A stretch of 64,000 bases of DNA from Ligustrum vulgare (taxonomy: Eukaryota; Streptophyta; Magnoliopsida; Lamiales; Oleaceae): contig OY743169.1 in NCBI GenBank assembly GCA_963555705.1, positions 7,626,014-7,690,013 of the forward strand, written 5' to 3'. The notes under the pieces are model-generated. The model worked only from the letters and a program-made list of their open reading frames with translations, searched no databases and was not told the origin of the DNA. Shown piece by piece: positions 53,340 to 64,000 of this stretch. Made by a program: the position numbers and the translations under genes. The first letter of the stretch is position 1, and every line of letters starts with the position of its first letter.

Positions 53340-54560
53340 CATATTATGATCGATAATTTTAACTAATTATTAGGTAATTGTAACCAAAATATTAACTAAA
53401 TGTGACTTCATGTGACCAATAAATAAATAAATAATGTATGATCAATTATGAATGATTGTGATTAATTATTAGTCAAACGTGATAAAAAAAATTGATTAAT
53501 TGTGACTAAGAAACGAGTAAGTTGTAACCAAAACAATAAATAACGCGTGACTAGTTATATATGATTGTGACTATATTAGAGATTGTGCTGATTGTGAATT
53601 TATGTGATCATTTGATTAAAATGTTACGTATCCTACAATTGAGTCACATATGAATGAGCTGTGACTTTGTGTTAGCGAACTATGACTTTATGTTATCGAA
53701 TTGTTATCTCATGTGATCGAACTATGACATCGTGTGATCGAACAGTGACCTTGTGTGACTGAACTGATACTTTGTGTGATCGAACTGTGACCTTGTATGT
53801 TCAAATCGTGACTTTGTGTGATCAAGTACGGGATGTGACCAATTATTAGGTAAATGTGATCAAATATGTACTAATTGTGACTTGTGAGAAATGGGAGATG
53901 TGACCAAGAAAACTGAGAAAACGGAATGAGACCAAATATTAGGTAATTGTGACAAAAATATTAACTAATTGTGATTGAGGAAACAAGTAAATTATGACCA
54001 ATAAATAAATAATATGTACCCATGATATGATAATTTTGATCAATTATAGGTAAATGTGATCAAAATATTGACTAATTGTTAATTTGTGTGACTTATGATA
54101 AGTGCGGAATGTGATCAAGAAAATAAGTAAGTTGTGATAAATTAATAAATAAATTGTGATTAATTATAGATGATTGTGACCAATTATTAGGTAATTGTGA
54201 CCAATAAATAAATAATATGTAATCAATTATGGATGATTGTGACCAATTATATAGATTGTAACCAACTGTGACTTGGTGTGACCATTGGACAAGGACAGGA
54301 TGTGACATACAATTATGTGCGAGAACGAACTGCGACTTTATGTGATCAACTGTGACCTCGTTTGACCTAACTGTGACCTCCGATGACCTAACTATGACCT
54401 CGTTTGACCTAACTGTGACTTTGTTTAACCGAACTGTGACTTTGTGTAACCAACTGTGACTTTGGAGGGGTGTGATTTTACAACTAAATTTGTAATTGTG
54501 ACTCTATGTGACCTTGTATGACCTAATTGCGATCTCATGTGACCTTGCGTGACCGACTAC
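53340..54560. repeat. GTGACC-type degenerate minisatellite, copy 2
   Basis: About 1.2 kb of irregular units such as TGTGACCAATTATTAGGTAA, TGTGACTTTGTGTGATCGAA and ATTGTGATCAATTATGGATG. Units drift in both length and sequence. This is the same family of words as 23560-24130 on the opposite strand. Confidence 0.85.
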
Positions 54561-54564
54561 GACT

Positions 54565-56100
54565 TTGGAGGTGGGATGGGATGGGGTGGGGTGGGTGGAT
54601 GGGGTTGAAAAAAGTAGAAGAAAAAAAATTATTTTTTTGGGGTGAGTGGAGTCGGGGGTGGGTGGCTGGGGGTAGGATAGGGTGGGGTCGAGGTCTGAGT
54701 GGGGGTGGGGAAAAGTAGAAGAAAAAAATCATTTTTGGAGTGGGGTGGTTGGGTAGGTAGGGTGGGATCGAGGTCAGGGTTGAAGTTGGAAAAAGTAGAA
54801 GAAAAAAATTATTTTTTGGGTGGGTGTGTGGGTGGGGTGGGGTAGGTTAGGGTAGGGTGGGGGTGGGATGGGTGGTTGGGTGAGATGTGAAAAAATAGAA
54901 GAAAAATCATTTTTGGATGCGATAGGATGGGGTGGGGTGGGTGGGGAACATAGAGAAAAAAATTCATTTTTAGGGTGGGTAGAGGTCGGGTGGGGCTAGA
55001 AAAAGTAGAAAAAATCATTTTTTTTTTGGTGAGATGGGGTCGGTGATGGAAAATTAGAAGAAAAAAAATAATTTTTTTGGATGGGTCAGGGTGGGAAAAG
55101 TAGAAGAAAAAAATCATTTTTTGGAGTGGGGTGGGTAGGGTGGGGTTGAGTTCGGGTTGGGAGCTTGAAAAAGTAGAAGAAATTTTTTTTTTGGTGGGTG
55201 TGTGGGTGGGGTGGGGTAGGTTAGGGTAGGGTGGGGTTCAGATGAGGTGGTTGGGGTGAAGTGTGAAAAAATAGAAGAAAAATCATTTTTTGATAGGGTA
55301 TGGTGGGTGACGAGGTGCACCAGGATGAGGTGGGGCAGTTGGGGGAAGTGTGAAAAAATAGAAGAAAAATCATTTTTGGGTGGGATTGGGTAAAAAATAA
55401 AAGAAAAATCATTTTTGGATGGGAAGGGTGGGGTGGGTAGGGTGGGTAGGGTGTGGAAATATAGAGGAAAAATCATATTTGTGTGGGGTGGGGTAGGGTG
55501 GGGGTGGGTGGCGAGGTAGGGTCAGGGTGGGCGGGGTGTGTGTGTGTGTGAAAAATTAGAAGAAAAAAATTAATATTGGGGGTTGTGGGGTGGGGTGGGG
55601 TGGGGATGGGTGGCGGGGATGGGGATGGACGAGTTGTGAAAAGTAGTAGAAAAAAATTATTTTGGATGCAATGAGGTGGGGGTAGGATCTGGGGCGAGGT
55701 TGGTGGGGGAGTGGAAAATTAGAAGAAAAAAATTAATTTTGAGTGGGGTGGGTGGGGTTGGGGTAGGTGGCGGTAGGATAGGTAGGGTTTGGGCGAGTTG
55801 TGGAAAAGTAGTAGAAAAAAATCATTTTGGGTGAGGTGGGGGTGGGTGGGGTGGTGTTGTGTTGTGTTGGGGTTGGTGGAGTGGGAATAGGGGTGGGTGG
55901 GTGGGTTTGGGTTTGGGTTTGGGAGGAGTGGGGTGGGGTAGGACGGGGGTGGGTGGGGGTAGGAGGGGAAAGGTGGTGTCGGGGGGGGTGAGTGTGGAAA
56001 AATAAAAGGAAAAAGTCATTTTTTGAGGTGGGGTGGGTGGGTCGGGGTGGGTGGGTGGGTTGCCGGGGGTGGGATGGGGTGAGTGCGGGGTTGGGTTGGA
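54565..56100. repeat. G-rich tandem array, GGGGTGGGTGG plus AAAAGTAGAAGAAAAAAAT
   Basis: About 15-18 irregular units of 60-120 bp. Each has a G-rich half with many GGG/GGGG runs and an A-rich half with a GTAGAAGAAAAA-TCATTTTTGG core. C is almost absent from the plus strand. The Pro- and Phe-rich frames seen on the minus strand are by-products of composition. Runs of four or more G-tracts could form G-quadruplexes. Confidence 0.88.
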
Positions 56101-56302
56101 GTGGTTGTGGATTAGATATTGTTTTGATTTTATTATGTAATATTATATGAGTTTTAATTTAATATATAAATGATAATTATTATAATATTATATTAATTAA
56201 TTAACTAATTAACACCTGATTTTTTTAAAAAAATCTTAAGTTTGTTATGTTTAAAAAGTGAAAGTTTTAGTTGTATAGTTTTGTACTTTTCCCTATTTTT
56301 AA

Positions 56303-57240
56303 AATAGCAAAATTTACATATTAATATGGTACTCATTTTTAAGATTTCATTAAATCATATAATATAAAACCAAAAAAAAATTTATTTTTTTATCAATGTT
56401 AAAAAAAAATAGGAAGATAAGAGATTGGGTAGGTGAGTGGGTAGGTGTTAGGGGTGAGATGCATTTATGTTATTGGAGAATTTTTCTTTAAGCTATGTGT
56501 TAGAGCATCTGCATTGTATGCGTTAAATTTAGCTAGAGGTAGCAAATGAGTCGAGGGCTAGCGGGTTTGGCTTGTCGAAGCTCGGCCCATGAGCCGCTCG
56601 GGTTTGTCTTGAGACGAGCCTAAGCTAGGGCCGAGCTTGGGGTTTGAAACGACGAGCCGAGCTCGTTCCGAGCCGATCGTATCCATGTGCCCACGAGCTC
56701 GTGGGCTCGTTTATTTTTAGGACCAAAATAGAATTTCTTTTCTTGAAATTATAAAACAAAAAAAAATATAAGGGTGGCTCTGGGCCAAGCTCGGCTCATT
56801 GCCCACGAGCTAAATGGCCAAGACGAACTTGACCCTTGAGCGACGAGCCGAGCACGAGCTTGGCTCGTCCTTTAGACAAGCTGAGCTCGTGGGTTTAAGG
56901 GCAAAGCCGATTTGGCTCGGTCGTTGTCAGCACTAAATTTCCACATAAAAAAATTAGATGTTAAATGACACGTACATATGTTAAAATTAACTACTTATTA
57001 TTGCCCAATGATTTAATTTCTAGTTGGGCCAAAAAATATGATAAATACTTATTTTTAAAATAGCAAAATTTACATATTAATATGGTACTCATTTTTAAGA
57101 TTTCATTAAATCATATAATATAAAACCAACAAAAAATTTATTTTTTATTAATGTTAAAAAAATTAGGAAGATAAGGGATTGGGTGGGTGAGTGGGTAGGT
57201 GTTAGGGGTGAGATGCATTTATGTTATTGGAGAATTTTCA
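56303..57240. repeat. Rest of unit 1 and complete unit 2 of the tandem duplication
   Basis: 56303-56483 (ATATTAATATGGTACTCATT ... GAGATGCATTTATGTTATTG) completes unit 1. Unit 2 begins near 56484 and repeats the 51848-52439 block and then the 56303-56483 block, ending near 57240. The unit is about 770 bp and contains no gene. Confidence 0.85.
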
Positions 57241-57417
57241 ACACAAAGTGTCACTTCAAAAGTTAAAATGTTAATTAAATTTAACAAGAAAGTTAACATA
57301 TGACTAAAAAGATTCATTTAGCAAACAAGTTAACATATTTAATGTAAATATATAATTTACTATTAGTTAGAACAATATTAGCAATGGAGGAAAAATGTAA
57401 GGGGAAAAACTAAGAGT

Positions 57418-57448
57418 TTTTTTTTTGGGGGGGGAGGGGGGGGGGAGT
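57418..57448. repeat. Homopolymer T then G tract
   Basis: A run of T followed by about 20 G with two interruptions. Confidence 0.9.
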
Positions 57449-57654
57449 GTGAAAAATGTAAAAGATTGGTCAAATTTGGCCGCTTATATACATTTTTCCT
57501 CAAAATTTGGGCCCCCAACATATTCCCCCACAATAATTGAGTGTAGTTGAATAACGGGTAACAAATCCCAACACTAACTTTGTTTTTAATATCTCAGTCT
57601 AACGAACACTTTAACATGCTTAATGTGAATTCTCGTACTATTTTAAGTTTTAAG

Positions 57655-57805
57655 TAAGTCTCTATTTGATAAGACTTTTTTTATTTATAAATAAAGAATG
57701 TGATATCTTCGAGGTATTATGTGATTGAAAAGTGATTTTGAGAAATGTGTGTGGTTAAAAAAGATTTGAGAAAATGTATTGTTTATAAACAAGTTTATCA
57801 GACGG
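57655..57805. mobile_element. MITE, TTTGGTAA family, copy 5
   Basis: Shares TTTATAAATAAAGAATGTGA, GAGGTATTATGTGATTGAAA and TTTATAAACAAGTTTATCAG with the other copies. The ends have drifted. Confidence 0.5.
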
Positions 57806-57995
57806 ATGAATTGCTTAGTGATGTTATTATTTATATTTATTTTTTCCGTTTCGCGACTGAAATAAATAAAATTTGAATTATAATGTATATTATTTCGATT
57901 TTCTTGGTATGATGCATGATTAAAATTGGAGAGAGAAAATGTGAGTTATTAAAATGTGGTAAGAAAAATTGTGCATATTGAGTTTCTCAGGTCCG

Positions 57996-58122
57996 CTCCA
58001 TTGCCAGACGTGGGCAACGTTATGCCTCCAATGAGAATGCGCCAAGTGCTTGATTTTGAACACTTTGCGCATTCTCATTGGAGGGTGGGCAACATAACGT
58101 TGCCCACATTGACAACAGAGCA
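57996..58122. mobile_element. Foldback MITE, about 127 bp
   Basis: Inverted ends of about 30 bp (GCTCCATTGCCAGACGTGGG against GCTCTGTTGTCAATGTGGG when reversed) continue inward as GCAACGTTATG and TCCAATGAGAATGCGC with their complements. Nearly the whole element folds on itself. Confidence 0.8.
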
Positions 58123-58174
58123 ATTTCGTTGAATTTCTTCGATTTCAGTTAAACTTGTTTAATCTTGATTTAAA

Positions 58175-59676
58175 GGGTAATTAGCGTAAAACGTCCCTAT
58201 CATTTGTTCTCATTGTGAAAATCATCCTTATCGTTTCAAATTTGGCATTGACGCCCTTATTTCAACATTTTCTTGCATAATTCGTCCTTACCGTCACATT
58301 CCGCCAAGTTTTTTCGTCAAATATGTTTAATTTGTGCAAAACGTCCCTATCGACTATCGTTTACCTTCATTGCACAAATAGTCCCTATCGTTTCAATATT
58401 AGAATTTGGACTCTCAATGACCTTTCTTTGAGCTAAATGTCCTTAAATTTTATTTTTTCATTAAAATATTGTAAAATATGTAATTTATCAGTCTAATCAA
58501 ATAAAATCAAATCAAATAATGAGTAATAATAATAATAATAGTCAAGGTTTTAAATTTTTTGAATAGTGCAAAATAGTCACAATGAAATTAATTTAAAGGA
58601 TATAATTTAGTACAAACAAATTAACATTCTCCTAAAAAAAATTCAAAAGCTGATGCAACTGATATATATGCACATATGTGTATGAGATCAACAAAAAGTT
58701 GATAAAACAAGAATTGTAAAAAATAGTTAAATACCTAACAAGAATTGTAAAAAATAGTTAAATACCTAAATATTCTTGTAATTTCGCTTAAAACTAAAAG
58801 ATATTACAATACCAAAACTTGATTACAAAAAAAAAAACTTTTAACTTTGGTTGTTAAATTACGTGATAGCATTTTTCGGCAAAAAATCCAAGGGTAAAAT
58901 TGTCACACCACAAGAACAAAATTAATTCTGCCTATTTGTAACTGAAATAAATGGTAATTTATAAACGTTTGGCGCAAAACGTCTCTGGCATGTAAACCTT
59001 TTGTGCCCTGGCTTCTCAAACCTTTTCCGCAAAACGTCTATGCCTATATTTAAATATATGCGATCATATATTTAAATGAATGTAACGAATTAAACAATAT
59101 TAACGATGCACGAAAAGTGAAAATCACCCTCAAAATCTGCAGTGCAAGAAAGTGAAATTCAACCAAAAGGATCATTTCATAACTATTTTTTTTTTAATTT
59201 TTAAATGCAACGCATTTAATTGAATATAATTAAATGCATATTTAATTATATGTTAATAAAATAAAATAAAATATTTAAGTGTGACTATTTTGCACTATTC
59301 AAAAAAAATTTAAAACTTTGACTATTATTATTATTATTACTCTTTATTTTATTTTATTTGATTAGAATGATAAATTATCTATTTTACAATGTTTTAACGA
59401 AAAAATAAAATGTAAGGACCTTTGGCACAAAGAAAAGTCATTGAGGGTCCAAATGCTAATAATGAAACGATATGGACTATTTGTGCAATGAAGGTAAACG
59501 ATAGGGACGTTTTGCACAAATTAAACATATTTGATGGAAAAACTTGACGGAATGTAACGGTAAGGACGAATTCCTCAAGAAAATGTTGAAATTAGGATGT
59601 AAATGCCAAATTTGAAACGATATCGATGATTTCTACAATTAGGAAAAACGATAGGGACGTTTTGCGCTATTTACCC
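58175..59676. mobile_element. Mutator-like element with about 420-bp TIRs, 1502 bp
   Basis: Ends GGGTAATTAGCGTAAAACGT and, reversed, GGGTAAATAGCGCAAAACGT. The TIRs extend over about 58175-58590 and 59270-59676, including inverted CCCTATCGTTT words and an AATAATAAT tract. A perfect 9-bp TSD, TGATTTAAA, lies at 58166-58174 and 59677-59685. This is diagnostic of the Mutator superfamily. The 680-bp core has a direct 30-bp duplication near 58706-58768, further GCAAAACGTCT words, and no recognisable coding or captured gene. It is a different family from 52440-56293. Confidence 0.95.
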
Positions 59677-59785
59677 TGATTTAAAAGGACGTAGAATTTT
59701 GTCTATCGTAATTTCATTAGATGCGACATACAAAAATGGATTGTCACAATTTTCATAACTGGTCAGAGTTGATGGTTGATGTAAT

Positions 59786-60395
59786 ATTGTTCAATCATCT
59801 CCAATAGACTCTTTGACTCTGTTTGGTTTTTATTAAATTTTCCTCATTTTTCTACGGTACTCAATTTTAACATTTCATCAAAAAATCAAACTTACAATAT
59901 TTTACTTTTTAATCAAATCTCAGTCATCATTTCTCTTAAAAATGACTATTCATTTTAAAAAACTCATTTTAAATAATATCAAACACACTCTTTATATTTA
60001 AAGAGCGTATTCTACATGATAGAGAGTATCTTTAAATTTAAATATTAAAAGTTTTACAAGTTCCAACAAACTTTTTATTTCATTTTTTTTATAAAAACAT
60101 TTATTGCTTTTTTTATTTTTAGTTAATATTTATTTTTTTAAAAATGAAAGACCAATGATATCAACTATGCAATAAAGAAAGTTAATGTATAAATATTGAA
60201 AATTGAAATTTTTTGAATGCATTTAATAATAGAGAGTGACTTTGACTCTCCAAATTTGAAGAGTCAAACCCACTCTCTAAATTAAAATGTTAAAGTAGAC
60301 AGTCTATTGAAGTGAAATTTCAAGGGTTGACTCTCCAAAATAAAAAATATCTCAAGTTAATTTAGAGAGCCTATTGAAGATGTTCTTATTGTTAA
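59786..60395. mobile_element. MITE-like element with CATCT-CAATAGACTCT ends
   Basis: Left CAATCATCTCCAATAGACTC and right, reversed, GAACATCTTCAATAGGCTCT form inverted ends. Internal GACTCTCCAAATTTGAAGAG-type palindromes repeat the theme. The flanking octamers ATATTGTT and TTATTGTT match at 7 of 8. Confidence 0.6.
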
Positions 60396-60474
60396 ACATT
60401 CTATCGAAGGAGATTAAGACCTTATTTACTCCTATTTATTTATTTATTTTAACTTTTCTCCCGAGTTTATTTTT

Positions 60475-60690
60475 AGAGCCCATTTGGTGTAGGAGGAAAA
60501 TTAAATTTTGGGAGAATGTGTGGTTGAAAAGATGTTGAAAAATGTGAAAATGGTGGGTCCTGCAAAAATGTGTGGTTGTAAATAAGTTTTGGTAGAAAAT
60601 TATGTAAAAACTCCTAGACCAAACAACCTTTTAATCACATATTTTATGGGACTTGCCATTTTTCACATTTTTCAATCATTTTTCAATCAT
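60475..60690. mobile_element. MITE-like repeat with CCCATTTGGTGTAGG end
   Basis: Starts GAGCCCATTTGGTGTAGG and closes near TAGACCAAACAACC. It carries two AATGTGTGGTTG words, as in the TTTGGTAA MITE family and near 35400. Boundaries uncertain. Confidence 0.45.
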
Positions 60691-60699
60691 ACATTTTCT

Positions 60700-61807
60700 T
60701 ACAAATTTTACAAAGTTCCCTAAAAACTACTTAACGAATTTTGATAAAAAAAAATGATTAGAGGTGTGATTAAAAGATTTTGCGGCTCATGAAATATGTG
60801 ATTATAATTAATTGTTGAAGTAGTGTTTTGTAAAACACGAAGTTAAAAAATAAGAAAAAATTTTAAATTTACGTGTATAGTTATTTTATTTAAAAGAATA
60901 AAAATGAATTTGAAAAAACAAATTTTTCAAAAATGAAGTTCAAACACGTATGACTAAAAATCTAGATTTCTATCTAGTTCAACATTTAATTTTAACATCA
61001 TATTCATAATTTTTCAACCACACTTTTTATTAATGATGCGTGTCGCAATGCACCAAAATAATAAATAAATATCTTACTCGCAAATTATCAGATTTAATTG
61101 TAATAGCGGAAGTAAGAGTCGATCCCACGAGGAACGGGAACTAACTTAGTGTCATGTCAATTATAATCGTAAAGGGGGGTTTTGTTTTGAGTTGTTTGTA
61201 AATGATTTAACTAAAATAAAGCAATTAAAATGATGGGAATAAATATCAAATGTTGACAAGTCCTTGTTCTTATGTTCAGTTGTATTCTATCACAATGTTA
61301 TCACTTTCCAAGTAACGCGAGTTCAATTTCTTCTTTGATTTATCACCCGTAAATAGTTAATAAGCTCTAACTATTCATATTCTCCCTTAGTTTCATTTAA
61401 TTAGAATAAACTCTTTAATCAAATATTAGTCATTGAATAACCTAAAACAAGCTCTTTAGATTTAAGACAACAACTATATAATGGTTGAGAATAATTAGGG
61501 TGAATTAGATTATTAATCACACAAGCTCGTGACAATTAACTTAAGTTGGAATTCTCTATGAAAATATTAAATTTCCACTTGCTACTATGATTTGAACAAA
61601 AAGACGATTACGGATCCAATCATTCAAAATAGCAAATCTCAATATAACAAATTAAACGATAAGGCCTTAATCAAATAAAGAATTGTATTGATTCAATTAA
61701 AAACGCATAAGAATCCAATAAATCAAAGTAAAGAATTTAGAACTACGTTACTAGTTTGGAAAAGCAATAAATAAATTAATATGAAATACAACTTCCCCTT
61801 CGAACTA
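60700..61807. other. Unassigned sequence with an old repeat
   Basis: AT-rich. The stretch 61040-61140, with GCGGAAGTAAGAGTCGATCC and CACGAGGAACGGG, resembles a phrase that recurs in plant retrotransposon-derived DNA, but I cannot bound an element. Confidence 0.3.
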
Positions 61808-64000
61808 TGTAGCGACCGAGAAAATTCTATAACAATAAAAGTTAAATTTATTTAAATTGTCGCTACGACTTCACCCGATGAAAACGTGTTCGCCTAGCCA
61901 ATTAAATTATTTTAAGATTTCAAGAAAGAAATTTAAATCCGTTTAAATCTTTAAGTCCGATTTTCGATTTTAAATTTGTCCGAAATTATTATTTCATTTT
62001 AAATCCAATATCACGTTTTCTTTATTTTGTCACTATTGTTTGAACCCCAATCAATACACTGATAGGATGAGTAATCCCCAGCCAAATACATTTCTTCACA
62101 TTCAACCGACCAATTCTTTTTTATTCAATATTGTCATTCAATAGCAAATTTATTCATCATCATTACACACAGGAGTTACAATCCTTTCAACTTCCAAGAA
62201 TAGTCTATAATTCTAATCCAATACCTCCATTCGTTCCTCGCACACACACTGCAATTCTGGGTAAGCATTTCCTTTGTCTCAGCCATTAGCTCCCTAGTTC
62301 CTGCATCGATTTCATAAGCCAAACCCAAAATCACCATTCACAGAAATTATACTGGTTGTCCTTCATCCAAATTATCGGCCACTCCAAGCACGAGCTACTG
62401 TAATAACCAAGTTCTCATCACTGAGACCTCACCTTCATCATCACCGCAAACCATCAATCCAAATTCAATCTAAAAATACTGATTCAAAATGAAAGGAACT
62501 CAGTATCAATTTCGAACACAGCCCACGAACCCCCATTATGATCACCTGCATAAACTCCATCATCTATCATCACCATCATCAGATTTTCACTCTATGCACA
62601 AACCAACCATCTTCATCACAGCAATACATTCGATTCCATACTGCTCTTTACACCATAACCACCTCCAAGAAACCATCACAAACCATTTTTGATAGCCGGC
62701 AATCATCAGTCCAACCACCAGCCTGTCTCTCCAATTCACCACTGCCATGGCCAAACCAATCATCATCATCATCAGATCAACCAACTTACACCATCTCCAT
62801 CAACCCAATTCAATCCTCTGCAATTCACAGCCGTTCAATACCTTCAGCCCCAGCCCAAGAATTGAACCACCAATCTGTAAATCAAACAAACGTCGCCTGA
62901 AAACTCCAAAATCTACCGCCACCTCCACTGCCAAACCTGAATCCCCATCTATCAGTTTCAAATTCAAAATCAAAACCCAAAAGACTGCGAAGAATTTGAA
63001 ACCCAGTTACTTACCACAATCGCCTACTGCCCAAAGTCAACAAAACCCAAATTAAAAACCCAGAAATAGAAGAAATTTAGAATCCTACCTTGATCGCCGG
63101 TTTTGGACAGCCCAAACCCGAACTTCAAGCTTCGTCTCAACACCAATTTGCACCTCGACATCGCACCCTTTTCTCGCACCCAAACCACACTAAAGCCACA
63201 CAAATCTAGTCTACAACACCCCCGACATCTGCTACAACCTGCGCCGGAGTTTTCGCCGGCGAGATCACCGGCTGGAGACGGATTTTCCTCAGCCGCTCCT
63301 CCCTTCCCTCTCGCCCTTCGCTCTCTCTTTGTCTCTGAAATGGAAATGGGTAGAGAGAGAAAGAATCTGATTTTTTTTACTAAATTGTGACTTTCGAAAA
63401 TTTGCACCTTGGTCCCTAACTTTTTAAAGTCTTTCAAATCAGTCCCCAGGTTTTAAAAATGATTATTTCAGCCCTAAATTTCAAAAGTTATTATTTTAAC
63501 CCATAAGTATCAAACCCATTTTATTTCAGTCCCTGCTGATTTACCTTATTTGATTTTAAGCCCAAGTTTTAAAATATTTACATTTTAGTCCCTCAACTTT
63601 CAAAGTATCCATTTTAGTCCCTCAACTTTCAAAACTTCAATTTCAGTCCTAAAATTGTAAATTATTATTTTTAAACTATAAATTTCTAAAGACTAATGCA
63701 ACTTATGGGCTAGACGAAGCGTACGGAGAATTAAAAAATGGAAGTCATTTCCCGCTCAACTTCGCACTCGTCGGATATAAGGTAGACTCATACTCAATAA
63801 TTTATTTAGCTATGATTTGCATGTGAATCTGGAATTATGTAAATCATATATGATGTTATGTTCATGTGATTAACCATGAGGGGTAAGACGGGCAAATGCT
63901 CTCCCGAAAATGGTGTATAAAGAAGAAATGTTATATGCGCTATAACTTCCATGCATAGTTGCATGTTGAATTAAGACAAGACAAGGCTACTTTCCGCACT
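61808..64000 (+). mobile_element. Long chromovirus LTR, copy 2, running off the window
   Basis: Begins TGTAGCGACCGAGAAAATTC, matching the start of the LTR at 971-3166 read on the minus strand. Other shared landmarks are a region before a CT/GA-rich tract, phrases reading TTGGTCCCTAACTTTTTAAA, and GGGCTAGACGAAGC. The ORFs on both strands at 62.5-63.4 kb lie within this LTR and have no domains. The TG end has no polypurine tract before it, so this is a 5' LTR or a solo LTR. The far end lies beyond 64000. Confidence 0.6.

Larger units (their letters stand above)
52440..56293. mobile_element. Mutator-like element with GTGACC minisatellite and G-rich block, copy 2
   Basis: A perfect 9-bp TSD, TATTTTTAA, lies at 52431-52439 and 56294-56302. 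The ends GGGAAAATTACATGG and, reversed, GGGAAAAGTACAAAAC begin long diverged TIRs (about 180 bp) that share TCACTTT, AAAAATCAGGT and AATTAATAT blocks. The 9-bp TSD and long TIRs point to the Mutator superfamily. No transposase. The interior has a CT tract, a GC-rich segment, a minisatellite and a G-rich array. The duplicated host unit confirms the empty-site structure. Confidence 0.85.

Noticed and set aside
54535..56019. Pro/Phe/Ser-rich minus-strand ORFs
   Set aside because: They arise from the G-rich, C-poor array. Composition-driven, with no conserved motif.
62489..63437. ORFs on both strands near the right end
   Set aside because: They lie inside the long LTR, overlap one another and have no recognisable domain.
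1..64000. tRNA, rRNA or snoRNA genes
   Set aside because: No cloverleaf with A and B boxes or rRNA core sequence was noticed. The only tRNA-related sequences are retrotransposon primer sites. A covariance-model scan was not possible.

Overview
This is a gene-poor window from a plant nuclear genome, most likely a eudicot. The evidence is the high A+T content, GT-AG introns, plant Ty3/gypsy lineages (Tat and chromovirus), hAT, Mutator-like and MITE elements with clean target-site duplications (TSDs), and a FAR1/FHY3-type relic. I see no rRNA or tRNA gene, no CRISPR array and no operon-like layout. Most of the sequence is transposons nested inside older transposons or broken host genes.

Layout, left half. 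0.3-4.5 kb plus 16.70-16.85 kb is a FAR1-related pseudogene. Its transposase-like core is missing, replaced by a chromovirus LTR with a scrap of pol (0.97-3.7 kb), and its last exon is split by a 12.2-kb Tat-lineage retrotransposon. That element (4512-16701, minus strand) has 673-bp LTRs, TSD AGGTT, PBS, gag, protease, RT, two RNase H domains and integrase. It also carries a spliced accessory gene on the opposite strand (5954-8722). 17.3-17.7 kb holds a small CCHC/GRF zinc-finger ORF, the best candidate for an intact host gene. 20.2-21.0 kb is a short hAT element. About 21.1-25.1 kb is a Mutator-like element holding a solo LTR (21314-23552), which itself holds a hAT element (22057-23451): three layers.

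Layout, middle. 27-32.4 kb contains Helitron-like termini and a chain of short open exons on the plus strand that look like an unidentified spliced gene or its relic. 34.4-35.2 kb is another small hAT-like element. 35.48-40.39 kb is a TAA-flanked MITE-like element split by a chromovirus derivative (36044-40096) that keeps a 798-codon Gag-protease frame but has lost RT, RNase H and integrase. 42.5-48.5 kb is a related, decayed chromovirus whose integrase is split by a hAT-like element (46323-47134). 48.7-50.2 kb is a hAT relic with a transposase N-terminus.

Layout, right half. 51.85-57.24 kb is a tandem duplication of a roughly 770-bp unit. A 3.85-kb Mutator-like element with a perfect 9-bp TSD interrupts the first unit. 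That element contains a GTGACC-type degenerate minisatellite and 1.5 kb of G-rich DNA. 58175-59676 is a second, distinct Mutator-like element with roughly 420-bp terminal inverted repeats (TIRs) and a perfect 9-bp TSD. The window ends inside a second copy, on the opposite strand, of the LTR seen at 0.97-3.17 kb.

The most noteworthy items are the antisense spliced accessory gene in the Tat element, the gag-protease-only chromovirus with six TYACGG-type near-palindromes in its LTR, and the Mutator-like family whose members carry long GTGACC minisatellites. All family names come from motifs read by eye; no database search was run.
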